A DNA stretch of 64,000 nt, taken from assembly GCA_947306175.1 (NCBI GenBank), contig CAMZFV010000001.1:1-64000 (forward strand), written 5' to 3'. Source of the stretch: an uncultured Prevotellaceae bacterium (lineage in GTDB: Bacteria; Bacteroidota; Bacteroidia; Bacteroidales; Muribaculaceae). How positions within the stretch are numbered: the stretch's first letter is position 1; each line of letters begins with the position of its first letter. The translations under genes were made by a program, and so were the position numbers. Positions 50,798-60,902 of the stretch are shown one piece after another. Below the pieces are notes generated by a model. That model saw only the letters and a list, made by a program, of their open reading frames with translations. It was not told where the DNA came from and searched no databases.

Positions 50798-50916
50798 AGT
50801 CAAAATCTTGAATTAACGTGCAAAGGTACGAAAAGTCGAGAGAAGAACAAAAGAAAACTCGTTTTTCTTTATTTTTCCGTAGTTCCTTGAGCGAAACAAA
50901 TGCAGTAAAAAATGTA

Positions 50917-50938
50917 GAGACGCAAAATCTTGCGTCTC
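50917..50938. repeat. GAGACGC palindromic repeat, copy 4
   Basis: GAGACGCAAAATCTTGCGTCTC, identical to copy 1. Confidence 0.95.
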
Positions 50939-50988
50939 CACTATTAATTTCTTAGCGCCTTAGCGAGAACCCCATGAATGCGGATGCC

Positions 50989-51023
50989 CCTAAAGCCTAA
51001 AACCTAATGCCTAAAGCCTAAGT
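50989..51023 (-). repeat. 7-nt period CCTAANN array downstream of ackA
   Basis: CCTAAAG CCTAAAA CCTAATG CCTAAAG CCTAAGT. Confidence 0.92.
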
Positions 51024-52237
51024 TAAGGCTCGCGGCCTTCAACGATGGCCTCAGTGTCGTGGGCAATCATGTATTCCTCGTCGGTCATGACTACCACCAC
51101 CTTGACCTTGCTGTCGGGCGTGCTGATTTCGCCTTCCTTGCCACGCCACAGGGTGTCGTTCAATTCCTCGTCGATCTTGACGCCCAGATATTCCAGCTGG
51201 CGGCAGACGCGCTTGCGGGTCTGATATTGGTTCTCACCAACACCACCAGTAAAGGCGATGATGTCCACACCGTTCAACTCGGCAGCGTAAGCTCCGATGG
51301 TCTTCAGGATGCGGAGCTCATACATGTCAAGGGCGAGTTGTGCGCGCTCGTCGTTGTCCTTCTCGGCAGCATCAACCACGTCACGCATGTCGCTGCTCAC
51401 GCCAGTGATGCCCAGCACACCGCTCTTTTTGTTGATGATGTTGAGCATATCCTTCGGGCTGAGGTTGTATTTCTCCATGAGGAACAGCAATGCACCTGGA
51501 TCGACGTCGCCCGAACGGGTACCCATCATCAGACCCTCGGTGGGCGTCAGACCCATCGTGGTGTCGATGCTCTTGCCGTCCTTGATGGCGCTGATGCTGG
51601 CACCGTTACCGATGTGGCAGCAGATGATGCGTTTGCCCTCGGGGGTAGTGCCGAGCATGTCACACACGCGCTTAGCGATAAAGCGGTGGCTCGTGCCGTG
51701 GAAGCCGTAACGGCGCACGTGGTCGTTTTTGTAATACTCCATGGGCAGGGCATACATGTAGGCCTTCTTGGGCATGGTCTGATGGAAAGCTGTGTCAAAT
51801 ACTGCCACTTGGGGCACACCGGGCAATACAGCTTCGATGGCCTCGATACCTGCCATGTTCACGGGGTTGTGCAGCGGGGCAATGCCATAGCACTCGCGGA
51901 TCATGTCCTTCACTTCATCGGTGATGAGGACGCTACGGCTGAACTTCTCTCCGCCATGCACCACGCGGTGACCAACGGCGTCAATCTCCTTCAGGTCCTT
52001 GATGCAGCCATACTCAGGATTAACCAGGGCATCCAGGATGGCCTTGATGGCACCCTTGTGGTCGGTAAGACCCAGGTCAATGTTCTTCTTGCTGCCGTCG
52101 TCAAACTTGAGTTTGATGAATCCGTCAGGCAAACCGATTTTTTCTACACCACCCTCAGCAAGGGTCTTGTTCTCTTTGGTCTCGAGCAATTTATACTTGG
52201 CAGAGCTGCTGCCGCAATTCAAAACTAAGATATTCAT
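51023..52237 (-). CDS. ackA: Acetate kinase
   Basis: ILVLNCGSSSAKYKL, FDTAFHQTMP, RRYGFHGTSHRF. Confidence 0.97.
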   Translation of the reverse strand: MNILVLNCGSSSAKYKLLETKENKTLAEGGVEKIGLPDGFIKLKFDDGSKKNIDLGLTDHKGAIKAILDALVNPEYGCIKDLKEIDAVGHRVVHGGEKFSRSVLITDEVKDMIRECYGIAPLHNPVNMAGIEAIEAVLPGVPQVAVFDTAFHQTMPKKAYMYALPMEYYKNDHVRRYGFHGTSHRFIAKRVCDMLGTTPEGKRIICCHIGNGASISAIKDGKSIDTTMGLTPTEGLMMGTRSGDVDPGALLFLMEKYNLSPKDMLNIINKKSGVLGITGVSSDMRDVVDAAEKDNDERAQLALDMYELRILKTIGAYAAELNGVDIIAFTGGVGENQYQTRKRVCRQLEYLGVKIDEELNDTLWRGKEGEISTPDSKVKVVVVMTDEEYMIAHDTEAIVEGREP

Positions 52238-52277
52238 TATTCTAATTGTATTTGTTTATTTCTGTATTGTTTTTTAT

Positions 52278-52305
52278 CCTAAAGCCTAATACCTAAAGCC
52301 TAATG
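52278..52305 (-). repeat. 7-nt period CCTAANN array between pta and ackA
   Basis: CCTAAAG CCTAATA CCTAAAG CCTAATG. Confidence 0.9.
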
Positions 52306-52307
52306 CC

Positions 52308-53318
52308 TCACCTGTTAATCGCCTGATTGCACGTGAGGATAACGGTGCGGTAGATGTCGTCCTCGTTGCAGCCGCGGGACAGATCGTTGACGGGAGCGGC
52401 AAGACCTTGCAGCACGGGACCTACAGCCTTGGCACCAGCGATGCGCTGTACCAGTTTATAAGCGATGTTGCCTACACCCAGGTCGGGGAATACAAGGACA
52501 TTGGCGTTACCAGCGATTTCGCTGCCGGGAGCCTTGCTGGCACCTACGCTAGGCACGATGGCGGCATCGGCTTGGAGTTCTCCGTCAATCATCAGGTTGG
52601 GATTCATCTCCTTGGCGATGCGGGTGGCCTCAACCACTTTATCTACACGCTCATGCTTGGCGCTGCCCTTGGTCGAGAAGCTCAGCATAGCGATCTTGGG
52701 ATTGTCGATTTCAGCAAGGGCACGTGCAGTGCGGTCGGCGCTCACGGCAATCTGTGCCAACTGCTGGGCATCGGGATCAGGCATCACGGCGCAGTCGGCA
52801 AACACCATCACGCCATTGTGGCCGTAGGGAGAGCCCTCGGGCAACAACATCAGGAAAGCGCCACTCACGGTGCTGATGCCGGGAGCGGTCTTGAGCACCT
52901 GGAAGGCGGCACGCAGCACATTACCCGTTGTGTTCATCGCACCGGCCACCTGGCCGTCGGCATCACCGTTCTTTATGAGCAGGCATCCCAAGTAGAGCGG
53001 GTCAAGCACCTTCTTGCGGGCATCCTCGATGGTCACACCCTTGGCCTTGCGCAGTTCATAGAACAATTGGGCATATTTCTCGACTGCCTCGGCATCATTA
53101 GGGTTGATCACTGTGGCCTTGTCGATGTTGTTGAGTCCCAACTCGGCGGCTTTGGCAAGGATCTCGGCCTTGTCGCCAATGAGCATCACGTCGGCGATGC
53201 CGTCAGCGATGATGCGGCTGGCAGCAGTCAGCGTGCGGGGTTCAGTACTCTCGGGAAGAACGATGCGCTGCCTGTTGGCAATCGCGTTGCTTTTGAGTTT
53301 CTCAAATAAAGGTTCCAT
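52308..53318 (-). CDS. pta: Phosphate acetyltransferase (short form)
   Basis: RIVLPESTEPRTL, DGELQADAAIVP, NVLVFPDLGVGNIAYKLVQR. Confidence 0.97.
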   Translation of the reverse strand: MEPLFEKLKSNAIANRQRIVLPESTEPRTLTAASRIIADGIADVMLIGDKAEILAKAAELGLNNIDKATVINPNDAEAVEKYAQLFYELRKAKGVTIEDARKKVLDPLYLGCLLIKNGDADGQVAGAMNTTGNVLRAAFQVLKTAPGISTVSGAFLMLLPEGSPYGHNGVMVFADCAVMPDPDAQQLAQIAVSADRTARALAEIDNPKIAMLSFSTKGSAKHERVDKVVEATRIAKEMNPNLMIDGELQADAAIVPSVGASKAPGSEIAGNANVLVFPDLGVGNIAYKLVQRIAGAKAVGPVLQGLAAPVNDLSRGCNEDDIYRTVILTCNQAINR

Positions 53319-53427
53319 GTCTCTTTTGTTAGTATTTTAGGTAAACTAATCTGATAATTGTTTTAATGCCCCAAAGATACTGCTTTTTTCCAAAATAGAA
53401 TGCTACAGCAAGAATAAAAATCAAACA

Positions 53428-53456
53428 ACTTGGACAACATTATTTGTTGTCCAAGT
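53428..53456 (-). terminator. Hairpin downstream of pgk
   Basis: ACTTGGACAACA/TGTTGTCCAAGT perfect stem followed on the minus strand by a T-rich tract. Confidence 0.7.
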
Positions 53457-53538
53457 TGTCAATATGGTTGTCAAAGATATCTGACAAAAAAACTTAGCGC
53501 CTTAGCGGCTTTGCGTGATGCATCACGCGAGGTAAAGT

Positions 53539-54792
53539 TTACTCGCCGATGATGGCTGCAACGCCAGGCAGTGTCTTGCCCTCGATGGCTTCGAGCATGG
53601 CACCGCCACCAGTCGATACGTAGGATACCTTGTCGGCCAGGCCAAACTTGTTGACGGCTGCTACCGAGTCGCCACCGCCCACGAGAGAGTAAGCACCGTT
53701 TTGGGTAGCCTCTGCCACATACTTGGCGATTTCGCCAGTGCCGTGAGCGAAGTTCTCAAACTCAAACACGCCGACGGGACCATTCCACAGGATGGTCTTG
53801 GAGCCGAGGATAATCTCCTTCCAGTTAGCCAGTGAAGCCTCGCTGGCATCCATGCCCTCCCAACCATCGGGAATGTTGAAGATGTCAAAGGTCTGGCGGT
53901 TAGCGTCGTTAGAGAAACTGTCGCCAGCAACAGTAGCAACTGAAAGGCTCAGTTTCACGCCTTTCTCCTTGGCTGCGGCGATAACGTTCAATGCCTCGGG
54001 CATGAGGTCGTCCTCGTGCAGTGAGTCTCCAATGTGGCCACCCTGTGCCTTAACGAAAGTAAAGCCCATGCCACCACCGATGATGAGGTTATCCACCTTG
54101 TCGAGCAGGTTCTTGATGACAGATAGCTTGGACGACACCTTGCTGCCGCCAATGATGGCGGTGAAGGGGTGCTGAGCGTTCTTCATCACGTTGTTGATAG
54201 CGGTGACTTCCTTCTCCATGAGCATACCCAACATTTTGTGGTCGGCATCAAAGAAGTCGGCAATCACGGCAGTCGAGGCGTGACGACGGTGAGCGGTACC
54301 AAAGGCGTCGTTCACATACACGTCGGCATAGCTAGCCAGCGTCTTGGCAAACTCGGTCTGACGGACCTTCATATCCTTCTTGGCAGCATCATAGTTGGGA
54401 TCATCCTTCTCGATGCCAACGGGCTTACCTTCCTCCTCGGGATGGAAACGCAGGTTCTCGAGCAGCAGCACCTCACCGGGTTTCATGGCATCGGCCAGGT
54501 TCTTGGCATCAGCGCTATCCTGAGCGAATAGTACTGGCCTCTCCAGAGCCGAAGCCACGGCGCTGGTAATTTGGCTCAAAGAGAGTTTATGGTTGATTTT
54601 GCCCTTGGGCTTGCCCATGTGAGACATGATGATCAGGGCGCCGCCATCGGCAAGGATTTTCTTCAGTGTGGGGACTGCACCGCGGATGCGGGTGTCGTCG
54701 GTGATTTCACCTTTTTCATTCAGGGGCACGTTGAAGTCAACGCGCACGATTGCCTTGTGTCCGGCAAAATTAAAATCATTGATTTTAGCCAT
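53539..54792 (-). CDS. pgk: Phosphoglycerate kinase
   Basis: [68 protein letters not shown]. Confidence 0.97.
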   Translation of the reverse strand: MAKINDFNFAGHKAIVRVDFNVPLNEKGEITDDTRIRGAVPTLKKILADGGALIIMSHMGKPKGKINHKLSLSQITSAVASALERPVLFAQDSADAKNLADAMKPGEVLLLENLRFHPEEEGKPVGIEKDDPNYDAAKKDMKVRQTEFAKTLASYADVYVNDAFGTAHRRHASTAVIADFFDADHKMLGMLMEKEVTAINNVMKNAQHPFTAIIGGSKVSSKLSVIKNLLDKVDNLIIGGGMGFTFVKAQGGHIGDSLHEDDLMPEALNVIAAAKEKGVKLSLSVATVAGDSFSNDANRQTFDIFNIPDGWEGMDASEASLANWKEIILGSKTILWNGPVGVFEFENFAHGTGEIAKYVAEATQNGAYSLVGGGDSVAAVNKFGLADKVSYVSTGGGAMLEAIEGKTLPGVAAIIGE

Positions 54793-55006
54793 TTCGTTTT
54801 CTGCTTATTTGAATTGTTGATAATTGTAATTCAATTTTAATCGGCAAATATATCAAAATTATCTGTAAGCTGTGGCGGTTTTATGGAAAAAATCATTTTT
54901 TTTGCGATGATTTTTACTATTTTGTCATTTTTAAGAATTATCAGCAACGTCAAATGGACTTTTAGTGCTATATTTGTCACCTCGAAAACCAATAACTATA
55001 ACTGAT

Positions 55007-55483
55007 ATGAAAAGATTTTTTGTTATCTTGATGACATCGGTGCTGATGGTTTCCTGCGGCATGATGTATCACAATGCAGATGAGATCATTAACGACATGC
55101 GCGATGCAAGGCATGCACAGTATTTCAACGTAGGCACCAGTTTATTGGGAATTGGACGCATCTTGTCGCCCACCTTGTCTGAGGCCAGTCTCGGTATCAC
55201 GTCGGTGCAGGTGCTTGACTTGAGCAAGTGCAGTGGAAATGTTCGCGATAAGTTCAGAAAACGTCTCCAGAATCTCGACCGCTACTATGAGCCAATTCTG
55301 ACCACCCAGAGTGGCTATGACACTAAAACTGCTCTCATCCGCCGTGACGGTCAGTATGTTAACGAGATCGTTCTGGCAAATGCAGGTGGGATGACCGATG
55401 TGATGGTTCTCATTTTCGGTCACATCAACGTTGAGAACTTGGAGAAGATCGTGAATGACCAGAGGAACTACCTGATCAATTAG
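55007..55483 (+). CDS. Small lipoprotein, DUF4252-like
   Basis: Lipobox LMVSCG; compact domain resembling Bacteroidetes DUF4252 lipoproteins; start M at 55007. Confidence 0.6.
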   Translation: MKRFFVILMTSVLMVSCGMMYHNADEIINDMRDARHAQYFNVGTSLLGIGRILSPTLSEASLGITSVQVLDLSKCSGNVRDKFRKRLQNLDRYYEPILTTQSGYDTKTALIRRDGQYVNEIVLANAGGMTDVMVLIFGHINVENLEKIVNDQRNYLIN

Positions 55484-55604
55484 ACTTGAATGATGAACCG
55501 GCAGGAATCTGGAATTGCCGTATGGTAGATTCCATGGTTCCTATGCGCCTTATCGTTCAATGAGACTTTCAATAGAATCAATACTTAACTTAACTTATAT
55601 AAAA

Positions 55605-56741
55605 ATGAAACAGAAGATTAAAGAATTATTCAAACAGCATTTTGGAACCGATTGTGTGGTCTATGCATCGGCAGGTCGCATCAATCTCATTGGTGAGCAC
55701 ACCGACTACAACGGTGGCTTTGTGTTCCCTGGAGCTATTGATAAATACATCATGGCTGCCATCAACATCAACGGTACCGATAAGGTGCGTGTCTATAGCA
55801 TGGACATGGATGCTTATTGTGAGTTTGGCTTGAAGGAGGAGGACGCTCCTCAGGAACAGTGGGCACGCTATATCTTCGGCGTTTGCCGTGAGACCATCAA
55901 GCGCGGAGGCATCGTTAAGGGCTTCGATACCGTTTTTGCGGGAAATGTGCCTCTGGGTGCCGGTCTATCATCATCGGCGGCGCTGGAATCCTGCTTTGCT
56001 TTTGCCCTTAACGACCTGTTCAATGAGAACAAGATCGATAAGTTTGAATTGGCCAAGATCGGTCAAAGCACCGAGCATAACTACTGCGGCGTGAACTGCG
56101 GCATCATGGATCAGTTTGCCAGCGTCTTTGGCAAGAAGGACTGCCTGATGCGCCTCGATTGCCGCTCACTGGAGCATGAGTATTTCCCCTTCCACCCGGT
56201 TGGTTACAAACTTGTCTTGCTCAACAGCAAAGTGAAACACGAACTGGTGGATTCTCCCTATAATAAACGTCGCGCGTCATGTGAGCACGTGGCAGCAACG
56301 CTGGGTCTTGAGACTTTGCGTGATGCTACCTTTACTATGCTGGCCGATGTGCGCGATAAGGTGAACGACGAGGACTATCGCCGTGCCCGCTTTGTCATTG
56401 GTGAGAAACAGCGCGTGCTCGATGTGTGCGATGCCCTGGAGCGCGGTGACTATGAGACCGTGGGACGTTGCATGTATGAAACCCACGATGGCCTGTCCCG
56501 TGACTACGAGGTGAGCTGCGAGGAGCTGGATTACCTCAACGACGTGGCTCGCGAGTGTGGCGTGACGGGTTCACGCATCATGGGCGGCGGCTTCGGTGGC
56601 TGTACCATCAACCTGGTCAAGGAAGACCGCTATGACAACTTCATTGCCACAGCCAAGGAGAAATTCAACAAGAAATATGGACATGAGCCCGAGGTGATCA
56701 ATGTCATCATCAGCGACGGCGCTCACAAGGTGGAGGATTGA
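55605..56741 (+). CDS. galK: Galactokinase
   Basis: GRINLIGEHTDYNGGFVFPGAI, PLGAGLSSSAALE, GSRIMGGGFGGCTINL. Confidence 0.96.
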   Translation: MKQKIKELFKQHFGTDCVVYASAGRINLIGEHTDYNGGFVFPGAIDKYIMAAININGTDKVRVYSMDMDAYCEFGLKEEDAPQEQWARYIFGVCRETIKRGGIVKGFDTVFAGNVPLGAGLSSSAALESCFAFALNDLFNENKIDKFELAKIGQSTEHNYCGVNCGIMDQFASVFGKKDCLMRLDCRSLEHEYFPFHPVGYKLVLLNSKVKHELVDSPYNKRRASCEHVAATLGLETLRDATFTMLADVRDKVNDEDYRRARFVIGEKQRVLDVCDALERGDYETVGRCMYETHDGLSRDYEVSCEELDYLNDVARECGVTGSRIMGGGFGGCTINLVKEDRYDNFIATAKEKFNKKYGHEPEVINVIISDGAHKVED

Positions 56742-56742
56742 C

Positions 56743-57795
56743 ATGAAGAGCATCCGCATCGACACTCACGAGACAGAACGTGGCGAAATCACCACCTATG
56801 AACTCATCAACGCCAGCGGCGCAAGCGTAAAGCTTTCGTCGCTGGGCGCTGGTATTCTCGAAATCAAGGTGCCCGACCGTGACGGCAATCTCGCCGACGT
56901 GGTGCTGGGCTACAAGGACGTGGCCGACTATTTCTATGATGGGCCCTGCGCCGGCAAGGTGCCTGGACGTTATGCCAACCGCATATGCAAGGGTCACCTT
57001 GACATCGACGGTAAAGTCTTTCAACTGAACATCAACAACGGCCCCAACCACCTGCATGGCGGTCCCGAGAACTTTTCCAATAAAATCTGGGACTGCGAGA
57101 TGGATGGCGATACCGTGGTGTTCTCACTGGAAAGCCCTGACGGCGACGAGAACTATCCTGGCAACCTCACGGCCCGCATCGCCTACACCTGGAACGACGA
57201 CAACGTGCTCAAGATTGAGCTGGGCGCTGTGACCGATGCGCCCACGGTGGTCAACCTCACCAACCACACCTATTTTAATATGGCAGGTGAGGATAGGGGA
57301 GGAACTGCCCTCAATCAGGTGCTGCAACTCAACTGCTCGCGCTACCTGCCCACCGACGACACCCTCATCCCCAGTGGCGAAATGGCGCCTGTCGAGGGCA
57401 CACCGATGGACTTTACCCAGCCCAAGGTGGTCGGCAAGGATATCAAGCAGGATTTCCCCGCCTTGAACTATGGGAAGGGCTACGATAACTGCTGGATCAT
57501 CGACGGATATGAGGACGGTGACGTGCATCTGGCCGCTGTGTTGTGTGACAAGGAGTCGGGACGCATGGTGGAAATCAGCACCGACCAACCTGCTGCTCAG
57601 GTCTATACCGGCAACTGGCTGGGGGGCTCACCCGTCAGCAAGAGTGGCAACCAGTACCACGACTATGACGGTGTGGCTATCGAGTGTCAGGGTATGCCCG
57701 ACGCCCCCAACCATCCCAACTTCCCGTCACAGCTACTCCGCCCCGACGAGGAATACCGCCGCATCATCCTCTTCACCTTCAAGGTTAATAATTAA
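56743..57795 (+). CDS. galM: Aldose 1-epimerase
   Basis: GPCAGKVPGRYANRICKG, NGPNHLHGG, NLTNHTYFN. Confidence 0.96.
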   Translation: MKSIRIDTHETERGEITTYELINASGASVKLSSLGAGILEIKVPDRDGNLADVVLGYKDVADYFYDGPCAGKVPGRYANRICKGHLDIDGKVFQLNINNGPNHLHGGPENFSNKIWDCEMDGDTVVFSLESPDGDENYPGNLTARIAYTWNDDNVLKIELGAVTDAPTVVNLTNHTYFNMAGEDRGGTALNQVLQLNCSRYLPTDDTLIPSGEMAPVEGTPMDFTQPKVVGKDIKQDFPALNYGKGYDNCWIIDGYEDGDVHLAAVLCDKESGRMVEISTDQPAAQVYTGNWLGGSPVSKSGNQYHDYDGVAIECQGMPDAPNHPNFPSQLLRPDEEYRRIILFTFKVNN

Positions 57796-57807
57796 TAGTT
57801 TACCATT

Positions 57808-57824
57808 CCGTGGCTCTGCCACGG
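57808..57824. repeat. Triloop hairpin CCGTGGC-TCT-GCCACGG
   Basis: 7-bp perfect stem after galM; related GTGGC-TCCT-GCCAC at 19667-19680. Confidence 0.8.
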
Positions 57825-57827
57825 CCC

Positions 57828-57862
57828 ACTAGAAACTAGGGACTAGAAACAAGAAACTGAAT
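57828..57862 (+). repeat. 7-nt period ACTAGAA-type array
   Basis: ACTAGAA ACTAGGG ACTAGAA ACAAGAA ACTGAAT just before ATG 57866. Confidence 0.85.
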
Positions 57863-57865
57863 AAT

Positions 57866-58771
57866 ATGAAACCAACATTATTTGTACTTGCTGCAGGCAT
57901 GGGTAGCCGTTACGGTGGCCTCAAGCAGCTCGACGGTCTTGGCCCTCACGGTGAGACCATCATGGATTATTCGATTTACGATGCTATCCACAGCGGATTT
58001 GGCAAGGTCGTCTTTGTGATACGCAAGGACTTCGAGGCCGACTTCCGCGAGAAGATTTTATCAAAATATGAGGGTCACATCCCCGTGGAGATTGTTTTCC
58101 AGGGCTTGAACGACCTGCCCGAAGGCTTTACCTGTCCTGCCGAACGCGTAAAGCCGTGGGGCACCAACCACGCCTTGCTGATGGGTAAAGACGTTATCCG
58201 TGAGCCGTTTGCCATCATCAATGCCGACGACTACTATGGCCGCAACAGCTTTGAGGTCATGGCTGCCGAACTCTCCTCACTTCCCGAGGGCAGTAAGGGC
58301 CACTACAGCATGGTGGGCTTCAAGGTGGGCAACACCATGAGCGAGAGTGGAACCGTAGCGCGTGGCGTCTGCGAGACCCACGACGGCTTGCTCACTGGCG
58401 TGGTGGAGCGCACCGACATCGGCTATGATGCCAATCACAACATTGTCTTCACCGACGAGAAAGGCGAGGTGCAGCAGTTGGCATTCGATACCCCTGTGTC
58501 GATGAACTTCTGGGGCTTTACCCCCGACTACTTTGTACACAGCGAGAAGTGCTTTGTGGATTTCCTCAAAGAGAACATCGGGAAGCCCAAGGCTGAGTTC
58601 TTCATTCCCACTGTGGTTAACGCGATGGTCAATGACGGCACCGCTAAGGTCAAGGTCCTCAAAACCGAGAGCAAGTGGTTCGGTGTGACCTACGCTGCCG
58701 ACCGCCAGGGCGTTGTGGACAAGTTCGCCGAGCTTCACGCCACCGGCGTCTATCCCGACAAAATGTTCTGA
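57866..58771 (+). CDS. Sugar nucleotidyltransferase (NDP-sugar pyrophosphorylase-like)
   Basis: LFVLAAGMGSRYGGLKQLDGLGPHGETIMDYSIYDA, INADDYYG. Confidence 0.9.
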   Translation: MKPTLFVLAAGMGSRYGGLKQLDGLGPHGETIMDYSIYDAIHSGFGKVVFVIRKDFEADFREKILSKYEGHIPVEIVFQGLNDLPEGFTCPAERVKPWGTNHALLMGKDVIREPFAIINADDYYGRNSFEVMAAELSSLPEGSKGHYSMVGFKVGNTMSESGTVARGVCETHDGLLTGVVERTDIGYDANHNIVFTDEKGEVQQLAFDTPVSMNFWGFTPDYFVHSEKCFVDFLKENIGKPKAEFFIPTVVNAMVNDGTAKVKVLKTESKWFGVTYAADRQGVVDKFAELHATGVYPDKMF

Positions 58772-58801
58772 TTCCAGTAATTCATAAAAACTAATTTAAG
58801 G

Positions 58802-59326
58802 ATGAGACATTTTTTGTTACCTTTGATTGCTGTGTTTTGCAGTATCTTTATGACTTCATGTGGCGAAGATAATCCCATTCTGGGTGTTAAGGATGTGACA
58901 AAAGCTGATTTGACTACTCCTTTGTTCTTTGCCTATGACAACACTTTGGATAAAGATGTCAAGAAGATCTGGGCGTTCAATGATACAGAGGCTGCCAAGG
59001 GCACTATAACGGTAGTAGGTGATAACATCCTGCGTATCAACACCGAATGGTATTATGACATTTGGACCTATTCTGGCAGTAAGCTCACTTTGGGCAAAGA
59101 AGAAAATAAGAGGACTTATGATCTTAAAAAAGTGACTGTGCTGGGATATGACGCCATCTCTTTTGGCACCACCTATGTCTGCACTCCTTCTTCCAATAAA
59201 AGTATTGACGGTGTGGCCTATGAGAGCAATTGGTATAGCCGTGGCTTGACCGACAATGCATTTTGGGATGCGATCCGTAAGTCAAAAGTTGAGAACACTG
59301 ACGTGGATATCACGCTTACCAAATAA
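58802..59326 (+). CDS. Small lipoprotein of unknown function
   Basis: Signal peptide with lipobox MTSCGE. Confidence 0.65.
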   Translation: MRHFLLPLIAVFCSIFMTSCGEDNPILGVKDVTKADLTTPLFFAYDNTLDKDVKKIWAFNDTEAAKGTITVVGDNILRINTEWYYDIWTYSGSKLTLGKEENKRTYDLKKVTVLGYDAISFGTTYVCTPSSNKSIDGVAYESNWYSRGLTDNAFWDAIRKSKVENTDVDITLTK

Positions 59327-59411
59327 GTTAAGGACTTGACCCATCAATTGTTTGGAGCTATACTTTGTCAAAATAATCCTGCACAGGCAATAACCCGTGC
59401 GGGATTTTTTG

Positions 59412-59419
59412 TATTTTTG
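59412..59419 (+). promoter_or_regulatory. -7 element TATTTTTG 4 nt before DUF3667-like ATG
   Basis: TAnnTTTG immediately upstream of start codon. Confidence 0.6.
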
Positions 59420-59423
59420 CAAC

Positions 59424-60797
59424 ATGAAACGAAAGAAAAAGCAGCAACCCAAGCAGCAAGTTAAGGTGATAAAACCTATTAAGAAGAATACATTTTCACG
59501 CAATTTCCGGGCATGGGCCTTGCGTCTTGATCACCGTCAACAGCAGCGAGAGCTCATACCGGTAACCACCGATAATACCGAGCGCAGGTGCTCCAATTGC
59601 TCAACAGTTTATACTGGGCGAGTATGCCCACAATGCGGTCAGGCAGGTGTCTGGACGCGTTTCACTTGGCGGCAGGCGATACTCAATCTTCTTGACATCT
59701 GGGGATTAGGCAACCGTCCGATGTTCCGCACTTTGCGGGATCTCTTTTGGCGTCCTGGATACATGGCACGTGACTACCTTCAGGGTCAGCGCCAATACTA
59801 TTTCCCGCCATTCAAACTGCTCGCCATATCAGTGGCTTTGACCCTCTTTGTCGGTTGGATGACTGGCACCCCGATGGAGTCTGTTTTTGGAGATTTGGGT
59901 GAATTGGATGTGAGTAAATATAAGCTTCCTGCTTTCTTTAATTCTCTAGCCATAATGATTGTCCGTTTTGCGGATTTCCTCTCAAGCAATATACTCTATG
60001 AATGGCTCTTTATTGGTGTTGTAGGAGTAATCTGTGTCTGGCTGGCATTTCATCGGTTTTGTAAATACAATTTGGTCGAGATATATATCTTTCTCATTTT
60101 TGTTCTATGCCAAATTTTGATATGGCGTATCCCCGATGTGATAGGGACAAGACTTTGTCAATTTGTTGAAGCTCATACTTTAGTCTCGGGAACCCAATCG
60201 TCAGTCAGTAAGTTTGCTGGAACAGCTTTCTTGACAATTGCTGATGTGATATCCACAATCTATTCGCTGTTGATACTCTTTTTGATTGTCATGGATTTCC
60301 ACCAGTTCTTTGGTCTGAAATGGAAAACTACCATTAAACGGTTGCTTTTGTCGATTTTCATTGCTTTTGCATTGGTGGTTAATATTTATGCTTTTATAAA
60401 GGTTGGCTACGGGTTCAAGGAAGATGTGAGGATGATATCATTTATTCTGTGGTTCATTATATGGATACCTGCATGTTTTATTTTCGTGGGCAGATATCTT
60501 CGCAAAAATAAAGCACAGATCAATCGTGTCGTCTCTATGAGCTGCAAGGTGGCAATATTGTCGATTTTCTTGGTCTCTTTTGTGTTTAAGATTTCTAACG
60601 GATTCCAGTTAGCCATCCCAGTCGTTCTCATTCTCGTAGCCTTGTATTTTTCTGCCACTGTGGCGCTTAGCCTTATGCCGGTTGTGGTTTATAAAAAGTG
60701 TCACAATACATGGTTAGCATTGCTCTCGTTGTTCATGCTTGTTGCGATGCAGGCTTCAATTATCTCTCTCCATCATTATTTCCAAAATAATCTATAA
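59424..60797 (+). CDS. DUF3667-like zinc-ribbon membrane protein, paralog 1
   Basis: CSNCSTVYTGRVCPQCGQAG; FRTLRDLFWRPGYMARDYLQGQRQYYFPPFKLL; TM helices. Confidence 0.82.
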   Translation: MKRKKKQQPKQQVKVIKPIKKNTFSRNFRAWALRLDHRQQQRELIPVTTDNTERRCSNCSTVYTGRVCPQCGQAGVWTRFTWRQAILNLLDIWGLGNRPMFRTLRDLFWRPGYMARDYLQGQRQYYFPPFKLLAISVALTLFVGWMTGTPMESVFGDLGELDVSKYKLPAFFNSLAIMIVRFADFLSSNILYEWLFIGVVGVICVWLAFHRFCKYNLVEIYIFLIFVLCQILIWRIPDVIGTRLCQFVEAHTLVSGTQSSVSKFAGTAFLTIADVISTIYSLLILFLIVMDFHQFFGLKWKTTIKRLLLSIFIAFALVVNIYAFIKVGYGFKEDVRMISFILWFIIWIPACFIFVGRYLRKNKAQINRVVSMSCKVAILSIFLVSFVFKISNGFQLAIPVVLILVALYFSATVALSLMPVVVYKKCHNTWLALLSLFMLVAMQASIISLHHYFQNNL

Positions 60798-60890
60798 GAC
60801 TAAAATTCCCGCTTCAGATTCCTACTACTTCAACCATGCTGTTTGAGTCTTACAGGCTGCCAGCCTGTATCTCCTATTGAATTTATTTAT

Positions 60891-60898
60891 TACCTTTG
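60891..60898 (+). promoter_or_regulatory. -7 element TACCTTTG 4 nt before second DUF3667-like ATG
   Basis: TAnnTTTG immediately upstream of start codon. Confidence 0.65.
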
Positions 60899-60902
60899 CG
60901 GC

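Noticed and set aside
49739-53309. Long plus-strand ORFs opposite pheS, ackA and pta (351, 389 and 300 aa)
   Set aside because: Mirror ORFs of well-supported genes with no recognisable motifs.
53513-53528. Perfect palindrome GCGTGATGCATCACGC upstream of pgk 3' end as an operator
   Set aside because: It lies downstream of pgk and overlaps the CTTAGCG/TTTGCGTGA repeat module, so it is better explained as part of that repeat.
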